Source: Candidatus Bathyarchaeota archaeon (GTDB lineage Archaea; Thermoproteota; Bathyarchaeia; TCS64). From it: a stretch of 44,739 nt of DNA. The stretch lies in the NCBI GenBank assembly GCA_026014815.1, contig JAOZHP010000026.1, positions 1-44,739 on the forward strand. The letters run 5' to 3'. The first letter of the stretch is position 1, and each line of letters opens with the position of its first letter. A program made the translations under genes and the position numbers. Below the pieces are notes generated by a model. That model made no database searches, had not been told where the DNA came from, and was given only the letters and a program-made list of their open reading frames with translations. Positions 24,068 to 32,196 of the stretch are shown here, piece after piece.

Positions 24068-24488
24068 TTATTGGTACATACTCGACGCCTGGTCTCCTAG
24101 GTCTGCCCAGTTGTACAGGTTCATTAGTGTGTAGACTTCTTTCGGTAGTTCCGGGGTGGCGCATTTACCCAGAAGCTTACATGTTGTTTCGGCTGTGATT
24201 GGGAAACTCGTGGATAACGGCACTACCACGTGTCTATGGCTGCAGCGATGAAGCTTACTGTGAGAACTGCTGAGAGATGTTTGTCACTGATTATGCCGGT
24301 AGATATGTAGATAACCACGTTCATGAGGCGCGGGATGGATGCCAGTAGACTTAACTGGACGAGGCTTACCCCAAGCTCGTACCGGAGGGGAAGCAGAAGT
24401 ACCGGCAGAAGCATTGTTATACGTTGATTATGAAGTGGCTTCCCGCGAGGAACGTGAGGTATGATGCGCCTTTCTGTGTCTGTGCCAT
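24068..24488 (-). pseudogene. Decayed MFS transporter remnant joined to an unrelated C-terminal tail
   Basis: An ATG at 24488 starts MAQTQKGASYLTFLAGSHF, a typical MFS N-terminus, which stops at 24417. One base out of frame, from 24414, the next helices continue (MLLPVLLLPLRYELGVSLVQ, then LMNVVIYISTGIISD). This frame ends in TAG after AAAIDTW at 24223. In a third frame a tail runs to TAA at 24068 (PLSTSFPITAETTCKLLG, later KEVYTLMNLYNWADLGDQAS). The tail is not MFS-like; its FPITAE..KLLG pattern faintly resembles the anticodon-binding end of class I tRNA synthetases. The transporter is thus cut after about three helices and carries frame breaks. It is not functional. Confidence 0.6.
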
Positions 24489-24588
24489 TGGGGTGTCTCC
24501 ATGTGCGTCATCCAGTCCATGTGGACTGGTTTCCTTTGAGGGATGGCAACCAGTTATTACGAATACCCTTACTGCGAAGGAAACGAGT

Positions 24589-25710
24589 TTACTTTTGTAC
24601 AGCTAACTTGGATATTAGCTGGTTAATCAACACAGGTAGTTTTCTGATGGTTTCAGGTGTTTTCTTGTAGATCATAATGTTCCCGTGTTTCTGGATATAG
24701 TCCTCGTCGAGGCTCATTGACTCATCGCACAGCATTATCACAGGCGTCTTGATGCGCCACCTGTTTATCTCCTTGAGAATCAGGACGCTGTCCATATCTG
24801 ATAGCTCCGAATCCAAAACTATGAAATCATGTTTACTTCGAAGTGACTTTAAAGCAATTTTTCCGGAGGAAGCATGCATGACAGTGAAAGTTGACTGATG
24901 CTCCTCAAGGCTCTCAGCGATGAAGTCCTTGGTGAACGCGTCCTCCTCAACCAGTAACAGGTCAATGTGACTCTGAATACTACCCGATGAATCCGTGGCA
25001 CTTGGTTCATCCATCGGTGGCCTCGGCGTTGGAGGCGTGAAGACTCTTGCCTGCTCAGTAATCTCCTCGGCTTGCCTCCTAAACTCCTTTCGCTCATCGA
25101 CCCATGACTCACGCTGAATGGGTTTCACAGTGACTTGTGTTACCTTTGTGAAGTCTCTGCTAGGTGCGCCATGAACAGTCAAGTTCACATGCTCAAGTTC
25201 CTCGTTACACTCCCTGCAATGGTACGTGTTACCTAGAATGCAATAACCATGGTTTGATACACGTTCCCCCGGGTTGACATGTTCCTCAAGGACATGGGCA
25301 CATTTCGGGCACCTGAGTAGACTACCGTCTACGGCGTCATCAAGGTCTCCTACGTAACCACAAAGGGGATGGATGAACGTGTTCTTTCTCATGATCTGTG
25401 TTGAGTTACAGCTTGTGCATTGGAGAGAAACGATGACTGGGTGAATACTAGGTGACTCCGTTAACGTGACGGTTCCCAGATTAGTAGTGGTCCAGTCTCC
25501 TTTGTTCAGGATTGAGTCTAGAAGCCTTGGTTCAGGAAGTGCCTCATATTCAACTCCTTTTAATGTAATCCGTGGGAGGACAAGGTTCGAATAATCGTGT
25601 TTCTTCAGTTGATATTTGGTCTGAGGCAGCGAGGTAGCTAGCTTATGCTGGATTTGTGTCTGTCTTTCCGCTGACTGTACCTGTTTGGTGGTCGGGGTCA
25701 CTTGGCGCAC
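24589..25710 (-). CDS. Zinc-domain (TackOD1-like) protein with C-terminal receiver domain
   Basis: A 373-aa fusion. Residues about 55-180 hold eight cysteines in pairs and singles (C98, C101, C117, C134, C137, C157, C165, C168) around FIHPLCGYVGDLDDA and RCPKCAHVLEEH. This resembles TackOD1, the zinc-binding output domain described in TACK archaea signalling proteins. After a proline-rich linker, residues 246-372 form a CheY-like receiver: acidic patch VEED (254-257), phosphoacceptor D300 in FIVLDSELSD, and a lysine in YKKTP. There is no kinase in the window. It presumably relays a phosphorelay signal to an unknown partner. The TackOD1 assignment is from pattern memory. Confidence 0.7.
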   Translation of the reverse strand: MRQVTPTTKQVQSAERQTQIQHKLATSLPQTKYQLKKHDYSNLVLPRITLKGVEYEALPEPRLLDSILNKGDWTTTNLGTVTLTESPSIHPVIVSLQCTSCNSTQIMRKNTFIHPLCGYVGDLDDAVDGSLLRCPKCAHVLEEHVNPGERVSNHGYCILGNTYHCRECNEELEHVNLTVHGAPSRDFTKVTQVTVKPIQRESWVDERKEFRRQAEEITEQARVFTPPTPRPPMDEPSATDSSGSIQSHIDLLLVEEDAFTKDFIAESLEEHQSTFTVMHASSGKIALKSLRSKHDFIVLDSELSDMDSVLILKEINRWRIKTPVIMLCDESMSLDEDYIQKHGNIMIYKKTPETIRKLPVLINQLISKLAVQK

Positions 25711-25871
25711 CGTTGTTCTATATTACTGTTCTAGATTACAGGTTGATTTGTTTAAAATAGAAAACGGAGCCGTGATCCATATTCTAGCTGATTGAAAACC
25801 AGAAAGGTTATTGAAGTTCCATACACGTTGCATTCAAAGATTTATCACCACAAAATGAGGGATTTATCTAC

Positions 25872-26303
25872 ATGGGAAAGATTGAGGACGTTATACCGCG
25901 CTTCAGCAAGCAGCAAGTGGTGTACCTCGCCACGGCTGAAGGGGATCAGCCCCGAGTCAGACCGTTGACATTGATCAGCCATGAGGACCGGTTCTTTATA
26001 ATCACCGGTGCACGTGGTGGCGTTAACGCTGAGAAACTCAAACAGATTAGGGTGAATCCACGAGTGGAGTATTACTTGACTGTCGAGGAGGAGGGTTTTC
26101 AACCGGGATTCATCAGGGGGGAGGCTGACACAGCCATAGTGGATGACAGGGGGTTACGTGAAGCCATATGGGGTGAGATCGAGTGGGCAAGCAACTTCTT
26201 TGACTCCCCCAGTCACCCTGACTACGTGCTACTCGAACTGGAGCATAGAGGATTCAGGTACAGGAACCCAGGAGAATATGAGATCAGGACGCTCAGCCTC
26301 TAG
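25872..26303 (+). CDS. Pyridoxamine 5'-phosphate oxidase-like flavin-binding protein
   Basis: A 143-aa split beta-barrel protein of the PNPOx-like superfamily, which binds FMN or F420. Typical features are VVYLATAEGDQPRVRPLTLI (strand-turn-strand over the flavin phosphate), FFIITGARGGVNAEKLKQI, and NPRVEYYLTV. Members of this small type often reduce or bind flavins or F420-linked substrates rather than make pyridoxal phosphate. It is divergent from the zinc/receiver gene (161 bp apart, with a TATA-like tttaaaata near 25751). Substrate unknown. Confidence 0.75.
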   Translation: MGKIEDVIPRFSKQQVVYLATAEGDQPRVRPLTLISHEDRFFIITGARGGVNAEKLKQIRVNPRVEYYLTVEEEGFQPGFIRGEADTAIVDDRGLREAIWGEIEWASNFFDSPSHPDYVLLELEHRGFRYRNPGEYEIRTLSL

Positions 26304-26411
26304 TTTTAATAAATATTCTCAGTTTTATGGAACTATAACCTAGAAAAAAAGCCTGTAATTGTATTATATCCATCCTGCTGAAAAAACTCAGGCAACTATC
26401 AACGGGATATT

Positions 26412-26939
26412 ATGGCTAGAAAAAAGAAGGATGAGACAACAAATTTCATCCTAGAAACGTTAAAAGATCACAGCGCACAGCTAGAACTGATACTCAAGGA
26501 ACTGACAAAACTCAAGAAAGAGTCAAAAAAGACAAAGAAAAAGAAGGGGAAAAGAAAAGCCGATCCTAGTTTGAAGAGCATCTTGGTAGTCGATGACAAT
26601 CAGTACTTACTGAAATCCTATCAGCATGTCCTTGAGAGTGTAGGGTTAAACGTGGATACATCTGACAAGGGTCTGGCCGCATTGTACAAGTCGCGAATGA
26701 AGCACTATGACCTAATCATCATTGACTTGATTTTACCAGATATGGGAGGAGATACCTTGGCTAAGATGATCCGGGATTACGACAAGAAGGTAAAGATGGT
26801 GATGATCACAGGTTATCAGAGCTATGAAGAGGACCTTGTGTCGAACACTCACATCGACGAGTTCCTGCTGAAACCCATCGCACCCGAGTCATTGATAAAA
26901 CTGACAGAGAAAATGATGAATATACAAGTGGCGGTATAG
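26412..26939 (+). CDS. Stand-alone response regulator with basic N-terminal coil
   Basis: A 175-aa protein. Residues 10-40 are a coiled coil, then a lysine-rich stretch (KKTKKKKGKRKADP) leads to a CheY receiver domain (54-175). Receiver marks are VVDD (acidic D61, D62), phosphoacceptor D105 in IIIDLILPDMGG, MITG, and the lysine in LLKPIAP. No output domain is present. The basic arm could bind nucleic acid or a membrane surface. It is the second receiver protein within 2 kb, and no histidine kinase is in the window. Confidence 0.8.
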   Translation: MARKKKDETTNFILETLKDHSAQLELILKELTKLKKESKKTKKKKGKRKADPSLKSILVVDDNQYLLKSYQHVLESVGLNVDTSDKGLAALYKSRMKHYDLIIIDLILPDMGGDTLAKMIRDYDKKVKMVMITGYQSYEEDLVSNTHIDEFLLKPIAPESLIKLTEKMMNIQVAV

Positions 26940-26957
26940 TAACCAGCCAACTTTACT

Positions 26958-28478
26958 TTATTGGTTAGTTTGATTATCCGTGATGTAGACATTCATATAT
27001 GCTTCATCGATGTTTGCGTGATAGCCTCCAAGTATGATCTCCTGCATTGATAGTCTTAGCCAGCTCCCGAAGAATCCCGGTGTGGTGTTGTCTGGGTTCA
27101 TGGAATCCGATACATCGCCTGTTCTTACTTCCCAGTTCTGGAGCAGGATATTCTTGCTGCACCAATAGTCCAAGGCTACTGGGTCAGTAGCAGCAGCAAT
27201 TACACCGATACTTGTAGCTGACCTGTAAGATGTATAAGGCCCGTTCAGTGGAACAGGGTTAATCCAGATGGAGTCAATGATGTTTAACACTGGATACCTA
27301 GTCTCAACCATGAGAGTCCCCATGCCGCCTCTACCTATTGTGTTATGAGTGTCAAGGCTTCTGCCCGAGATACGGCTCGTGGTCACGTCGGAAGGCACTC
27401 CCATGTAGTTCTTCACACTGGCGGTAACACCATAGACGCTGTGGCTCTTCAGCATACTGACGTTGATGATCTTCAGGCGGTCACTGTCGTACGTGCCCGC
27501 CGCTGGGGCCCATATTCCTTTCTTGAAGCTCACATGTGTACCGTACTCTGTTATGAACTTGGCGTAGCTTACCATTATCTCGGTTCTGGGGTTCCGGGTT
27601 TCGTTGATCACGTACCCGTCATCCATGTCACCTTCATCGTACTCGTCTACCTGTATCTCGGTGATATCGCTCCACAAGTATGTCGAGACTTGATGATCCT
27701 CAGCGAACTCGTCTACCACGTTTTGGATGGATTGACTGGTGTCTAGCGCATTGTTGTTTATATAATCGAAGGCTCCTCCACGGCTCCCTGAGCCTCGGTT
27801 CTCTCCCTGACCGTTATCTGATACAATTATCTCGCCTGTGAAGCCGTCAGGGTGATCCACAAGTGCCTGTATCAAAGCCTTCAACAGGTCCGTGTTAGTG
27901 CCTCCCCTCTCGTCCCACTGGCAGTTAACCTTAAGCAGCACCACGTCATCGCCATCGATGAGTCCCTCGGGGCCCCTGTTCCTTCCAGTTCTATCCGATC
28001 TGTATAGTAGTAGATCTTGGCCGCCCATCAACTCGACTAGAGTATCCACACCGCCGTCGTTGCCGGACGTGCCAGTCACCACGAATATATCTGATGCAGT
28101 GGTGAAGTCAGCTGTCTGTGCCTCTAAAGTCAAGCCGTTATCGGTCAACGAAAAGTCCAGTGGCTGAACACTGCTTCCACCAAAGTACCACCAGCCACCC
28201 GCTGCAGCTAAGACTATTACTGTGGAGACAAGAATCACCGTCTGCTTCCTATCTGATAGAATGGATGCCCTGACAGGGATCGCGGACACGACAGGCATCA
28301 CGTAGGTCATGAACCAGAGGTTACTGTTTAACGCCGCAGCCTGCTGACATGGGTACGCCGCCCTTGAGGGCTTTCTCCCAGTTCTTAAAACAAACCAGAC
28401 TATGCTGACTATTCCTAATAGGAACATGTTGTTGGTTAGTCTAGATAACAAATCGTTCCCGTGTTTATGTTGTCTCAA
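26958..28478 (-). CDS. Membrane-anchored DUF362 protein
   Basis: A 506-aa protein. Two N-terminal helices (FLLGIVSIVWFVLR and, after YPCQQAAALNSNLWFMTYVM, the helix VILVSTVIVLAAAGGWWYFG) place the rest outside the cell. The domain beginning near FVVTGTSGNDGGVDTLVELM and continuing VVLLKVNCQWDERGGTN matches DUF362, a domain found near iron-sulfur proteins, and SVKNYMGVPSD and DIIDSIWINP-type segments fit the family. The YPCxQA motif near the N-terminus occurs in anchored DUF362 proteins. Function is not known; cofactor or redox roles have been suggested. It converges on the response regulator with 18 bp between them. Confidence 0.7.
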   Translation of the reverse strand: MRQHKHGNDLLSRLTNNMFLLGIVSIVWFVLRTGRKPSRAAYPCQQAAALNSNLWFMTYVMPVVSAIPVRASILSDRKQTVILVSTVIVLAAAGGWWYFGGSSVQPLDFSLTDNGLTLEAQTADFTTASDIFVVTGTSGNDGGVDTLVELMGGQDLLLYRSDRTGRNRGPEGLIDGDDVVLLKVNCQWDERGGTNTDLLKALIQALVDHPDGFTGEIIVSDNGQGENRGSGSRGGAFDYINNNALDTSQSIQNVVDEFAEDHQVSTYLWSDITEIQVDEYDEGDMDDGYVINETRNPRTEIMVSYAKFITEYGTHVSFKKGIWAPAAGTYDSDRLKIINVSMLKSHSVYGVTASVKNYMGVPSDVTTSRISGRSLDTHNTIGRGGMGTLMVETRYPVLNIIDSIWINPVPLNGPYTSYRSATSIGVIAAATDPVALDYWCSKNILLQNWEVRTGDVSDSMNPDNTTPGFFGSWLRLSMQEIILGGYHANIDEAYMNVYITDNQTNQ

Positions 28479-28624
28479 TTCTTTCCCTCCTTATGCTCCT
28501 TGAGTTCCTCGATAAAGCCTTCGACACATCCCCTCTCCGCGTCCAGCAACTTCAACGGTCGTGAACAGAGCACCTTGATCTAACAACTCGGAAGTATAAT
28601 ATTAAGAAATGAGAAGGGTGACAT

Positions 28625-28819
28625 TTACGCCACCTTCTCGATGATGAATATAAAGTCCACGTCGGCTCCCATTCCTCCAGGGGTGAACCTGGGCGTTACG
28701 TTGTTCACGATGGACACTACTTCACCCTCAAGGGTATTGAGGAACCTTTCGAGGTGAACCTGATCCTGCGTCATCTTAAGGTTGAACTTGTGGACACGGT
28801 ATTTTCCTATGTTTTTCAC
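28625..28819 (-). CDS. Small conserved-looking protein, unknown
   Basis: A 64-aa protein with alternating helix and strand propensity (TQDQVHLERFLNTLEGEVVS, then ADVDFIFIIEKVA). The C-terminal strand ending in IIEK and the LExFLN-type helix are typical of short archaeal and bacterial hypothetical proteins; I do not know the family. It lies 147 bp upstream of the DUF362 gene on the same strand. It ends in TAA. Confidence 0.5.
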   Translation of the reverse strand: MKNIGKYRVHKFNLKMTQDQVHLERFLNTLEGEVVSIVNNVTPRFTPGGMGADVDFIFIIEKVA

Positions 28820-29149
28820 CTCCTTTTCATGATTCTTGAGATTGGGGTGGCTACAGGTGAGCTTTTTAGGGGATATAGAAGGAAAAACAAGGCACCATCA
28901 TTAATCTGACGATTCTTTGTTCAGTTCACCTGTAACCATACGAGAAAAAGACAGCTTGGATTTAACCATTTTCTGAGCAATTAACCGGGGATTAGTGAAA
29001 ATGTGAGTCCAATAAGCTCAGCTCCACAAGGATTGACCTTGATTTGATTTACCATAGGTTTAAAAGGTGGGCTATGTCATGAGGAATGAAATACAAGGTG
29101 TACGAATTAGCGTATTCTAAGTATTATCAGTTTAGAAGGAGTGAAAGTT
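28820..29149. promoter_or_regulatory. Intergenic region with long-range inverted repeat and TATA element
   Basis: About 330 bp between divergent genes. TACAGGTGA at 28852-28860 and TCACCTGTA at 28926-28934 form a perfect 9-bp inverted repeat separated by 65 nt. taggtttaaaaggtg near 29055 contains a TATA element suitable for the zinc-ribbon gene at 29150, with a leader of about 65 nt. Confidence 0.4.
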
Positions 29150-29314
29150 ATGGGTTATAGAGAGAGGCGCAGTTACGACCGCGGCCCCAGAGAGATGCAC
29201 AAGACAATCTGTTCTGACTGTGGCGAGGAGTGCGAGGTTCCATTCAAACCAACCGAGGGACGTCCAGTATACTGCAAAGAATGCTTCGCAAAGCACAGGC
29301 CACCAAGGTACTAA
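29150..29314 (+). CDS. Small zinc-ribbon protein
   Basis: A 54-aa protein starting MGYRERRSYDRGPREMHK. Two CxxC pairs, CSDC (21-24) and CKEC (42-45), plus C28 in GEECEVPF, form the CxxC zinc ribbon widespread in small archaeal and CPR-bacterial proteins. The arginine-rich N-terminus suggests RNA or DNA binding. AAGGAG sits 8 nt before the ATG. It has its own putative TATA box and lies apart from other genes. Confidence 0.75.
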   Translation: MGYRERRSYDRGPREMHKTICSDCGEECEVPFKPTEGRPVYCKECFAKHRPPRY

Positions 29315-29417
29315 GGTACCATAGATAGTAACGGATGCTTAACAAGATACAAGCAAATCCCAATAGTTTTTATAGAATCATTTTCCCTAGAAACCCCCAT
29401 CTCACATGAAATGTTGG

Positions 29418-30971
29418 TCAGCCCATCGTGAGGGGAACAGGCAGCCTCCCATCAGGCGTGAATATTCCAACCAACGCATCAGCAGCGGCTTCCAGTGAGG
29501 GCCTGCTATCACCACAAGTACAGAGCACTGTATTCACCTCCGTTATTACGCCTGCATCGTAAGGATTCCTGAGACAGAGTAGGATGCTCTTTTTTGCAGC
29601 GTCTATGAACTCGTTAGCTAACTCGCGTTGACGAGGAATCAGATGAGCGTTACGGGTTGCCACGACCACTAGATCACCGGCGTACACCAACTCGCGGGCA
29701 TGTAGCAGAGTTTCCTCGGAAGGCGTATTGGGGTTCAGCCCCACTGTCTTCAACAGGGGCAACTTCTCATTGAGATTGGAGGCGAACCATGCTTGACCTC
29801 TCTGGTCTAATGCATCAATTTCGAGATGTGAAGCGAACTCGATGAGCGTTAACTGACGAGGGTCATCAAGCTTAAGCGGTAAAACATCTGGCTCGCATCG
29901 TAACAGTACGGTTCCAGCACGCGCAGCCTTCTTCATAACCGCTAAACTACGGTGGTGACGGATGACATCAAATGATGGTTGATGAGTGATGGAGAATCGC
30001 TTCTTCATCGACTGGATTTTATTGATAGAGTAATCGATCTTTTCCATGGGAAGCCGACCTGTTCGTGCAGCCTCCAGTAATGCGTTGTATGCTTCAATCT
30101 GAAACTCCTGTGTATGGGAGAAAAGGATGATGTTTGCGCCTGCGATAGCGGCGAGTACAGCCGATTCCCTTGGACCATACTTATTGGTGACGGCCTTCAT
30201 CTCCATGCAGTCAGTTGTGACGACGCCCTCGAAACCGATCTCTCCTCGTAGCAACCCTCGAATTATCCGAGGTGACAACGTGGAGGGAAACTCAGGTTCA
30301 AGCGCCTTGAATTGCACATGGGTGATCAACATGGCAGCGATCCCTGCTTCTGATACCGCTCGGAACGGCACGAGATCGGTATCCCACATATCATCCACAG
30401 GACCATTGATAACCGGTAGACTCACATGGGGATCAACTGGCGTGTTAGCCTTCCCGGGAAAATGCTTTGCAGTAGAGGCAACACCCACACCCTGAAACCC
30501 ATTCACCTGAGCGACAGCAAGCGCCTTCACTCTCTCAGGGTCACATCCAAGGGACCGCACCCCTACTGAGGGATTATGAATATTATGCGTGAGATCGATA
30601 GCAGGCGCAAGGTTCCAGTTAATTGCTAATGCACGCATCTCATTCGCGAGTACAGACGCCACATCCATCGCTAGTTCCTCTGAGTCGGCTACTCCTAACG
30701 CCATAGCGCCCGGACTCTCAGTGAAGCCCTCGCGAAGTCGCGCTACTATGCCTCCCTCCTGGTCGATAGCTATGAGTATTGGGCGTGAAGCAGCCTCGTG
30801 GCAAGCATTTGTTAGCTCTGCGACTTGTTCTGACGTGTCGATGTTGCGTGCGAACAGTATAACTCCGCCTATGCGACCTTCAGTTAACCATTGAAGTATA
30901 TGATCCGGTGGCTTCAAACCATGGAAGCCGACTACAAGCATCTGCCCTATTTTTTCCTCTAGTGAAAACAT
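29418..30971 (-). CDS. Glycoside hydrolase family 3 beta-N-acetylhexosaminidase-like enzyme
   Basis: A 517-aa GH3 enzyme, of the NagZ type plus a C-terminal alpha/beta domain. It would remove beta-linked N-acetylglucosamine or glucose. Signatures are LIAIDQEGGIVARLREGF, the KHFPGKANTPVDPH loop (the usual KHFPGHG position), and TTDCMEMKA with the nucleophile Asp. MALGVADSEELAMDVA is also family-typical. There is no signal peptide, so it acts in the cytoplasm. Archaea lack murein, so the substrate is likely a glycoprotein or chitin-derived sugar. The ROK kinase at 18772 could phosphorylate a released sugar; that link is only an inference. Confidence 0.85.
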   Translation of the reverse strand: MFSLEEKIGQMLVVGFHGLKPPDHILQWLTEGRIGGVILFARNIDTSEQVAELTNACHEAASRPILIAIDQEGGIVARLREGFTESPGAMALGVADSEELAMDVASVLANEMRALAINWNLAPAIDLTHNIHNPSVGVRSLGCDPERVKALAVAQVNGFQGVGVASTAKHFPGKANTPVDPHVSLPVINGPVDDMWDTDLVPFRAVSEAGIAAMLITHVQFKALEPEFPSTLSPRIIRGLLRGEIGFEGVVTTDCMEMKAVTNKYGPRESAVLAAIAGANIILFSHTQEFQIEAYNALLEAARTGRLPMEKIDYSINKIQSMKKRFSITHQPSFDVIRHHRSLAVMKKAARAGTVLLRCEPDVLPLKLDDPRQLTLIEFASHLEIDALDQRGQAWFASNLNEKLPLLKTVGLNPNTPSEETLLHARELVYAGDLVVVATRNAHLIPRQRELANEFIDAAKKSILLCLRNPYDAGVITEVNTVLCTCGDSRPSLEAAADALVGIFTPDGRLPVPLTMG

Positions 30972-31072
30972 CTTGTTTCCTTCAAATGACTGGTTAAGGT
31001 GCTATTACCGACTCTGCATAAATAACATAGGCTTAGATGGGCGAAAAAAAGGGTTTGAGCCTATCGCTTTTC

Positions 31073-31310
31073 TCACTTTTCCAGCTGCAACATTTTTTCC
31101 GCGTTTTCTTGGAAGATCTTGTATGGTTCCCAGAAACCGAGGGAGTAGTTCAACGCTGGCTCATAGAAGGACGCAGCGTCGAGATACATCTTACATAGGT
31201 ACTCGGTGGCTTCTTGATCCTGTCAAGGTAATGGAAGACGCCGCTTACTCCACCGAATCGTGGGCGGTACGATTCAGTTCGGTCAAGGAAGGTCTTAACT
31301 AAATATTTCG
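31073..31310 (-). pseudogene. C-terminal remnant of an ACMSD-like amidohydrolase
   Basis: Minus-strand frames read LDRTESYRPRFGGVSG, then YLDRIKKPPSTYV. After a one-base shift near 31195 they read EYLCKMYLDAASFYEPALNY, ending NAEKMLQLEK at TGA (31075-31073). Together these match the end of amidohydrolase-2 proteins, where RPE...IKKPPSEYLRKxYxD precedes the last catalytic Asp region. The metal-binding N-terminal half is absent, and the segment expected after the YxD region (VLFGSDYP-type) is missing. It is a decayed gene lying between the GH3 and NHL genes. Confidence 0.5.
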
Positions 31311-31324
31311 ACGATTGATTATAG

Positions 31325-32185
31325 ATGAATTCTATGAGGTTTGGTTCTGATACATTAAGTTTCGAGGTCGTCGAGGGATGGGGTAAGCTCCCAGAAGGCT
31401 GGAGTTTTGGACACGTCATAGGCGTCGCGGCTGACTCAAAGGACAATGTCTACGTACTAAACAGAGGGGAACACCCCGTGGTGATCTTTGACAGCGAAGG
31501 CGAGTTCAAGGATTCGTGGGGTGAAGGAGTGTTTGCCGCTCCCCACGGAATATACATTCACAAGAAAATCGCGTATATCGCTGACTATAGGGACCACACA
31601 GTCAGAAAGTTCACCCTAGATGGTGAACTTTTACGGATTTGGGGAACCAAGGACATCGCAGGAGAGGAAGGCGAGCCCTTCAATAGGCCCACTGATGTAG
31701 CGATAGCTCCCTCAGGCGAGATGTATGTGTCAGATGGATATGGTAACTCGAGAGTGCACAAGTACTCCAAGGAAGGTGAGTTCATCTTATCGTGGGGGGA
31801 GAAAGGCAGCGGACCGGGTCAGTTTGACCTCAGTCACGACGTCTGGGTACACACTGATGGCAGGGTCTTTGTGGCTGACAGGCAGAACCATAGGGTACAG
31901 ATATTCACGCCGGACGGTGAGTACATCACAGAGTGGACGGGGTTCATTCAGCCATGCAGTGTAAACATTGACAAAGACAAACTTGTTTACGTTAGTGAGC
32001 TTCAGGCAAGGTTCAGCGTACTGGATATCGAGGGAAACCTGTTGGCGCGGTGGGGCGGTGAGCCCAGTCTAGACCCGGGGTATTTCATGAACCCTCACTG
32101 CGCCTGGATCGACTCCACTGGAGCTCTATACATTGGGGAGACGCTGGAAGGAAGCAGGATTCAGAAATTTGTGAGAACGAAATAA
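31325..32185 (+). CDS. NHL-repeat beta-propeller protein
   Basis: A 286-aa six-bladed propeller of NHL repeats. Repeating units are visible as GVAADSKDNVYVLNR, GIYIHKKIAYIADYRDHTVR, DVAIAPSGEMYVSDGYGNSR, DVWVHTDGRVFVADRQNHRV and a last divergent set near HCAWIDSTGALYIGET. There is no signal peptide, so it is probably cytoplasmic. Such propellers bind ligands or act as lyases (peptidylglycine lyase-like) or scaffolds; the role here is unknown. The ATG lies right after the amidohydrolase remnant. Confidence 0.8.
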   Translation: MNSMRFGSDTLSFEVVEGWGKLPEGWSFGHVIGVAADSKDNVYVLNRGEHPVVIFDSEGEFKDSWGEGVFAAPHGIYIHKKIAYIADYRDHTVRKFTLDGELLRIWGTKDIAGEEGEPFNRPTDVAIAPSGEMYVSDGYGNSRVHKYSKEGEFILSWGEKGSGPGQFDLSHDVWVHTDGRVFVADRQNHRVQIFTPDGEYITEWTGFIQPCSVNIDKDKLVYVSELQARFSVLDIEGNLLARWGGEPSLDPGYFMNPHCAWIDSTGALYIGETLEGSRIQKFVRTK

Positions 32186-32196
32186 TCCCAGAGCCA

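Noticed and set aside
30973-31302. 109-aa plus-strand frame
   Set aside because: Opposite the amidohydrolase remnant, whose minus-strand peptides match a known family. The plus frame does not.
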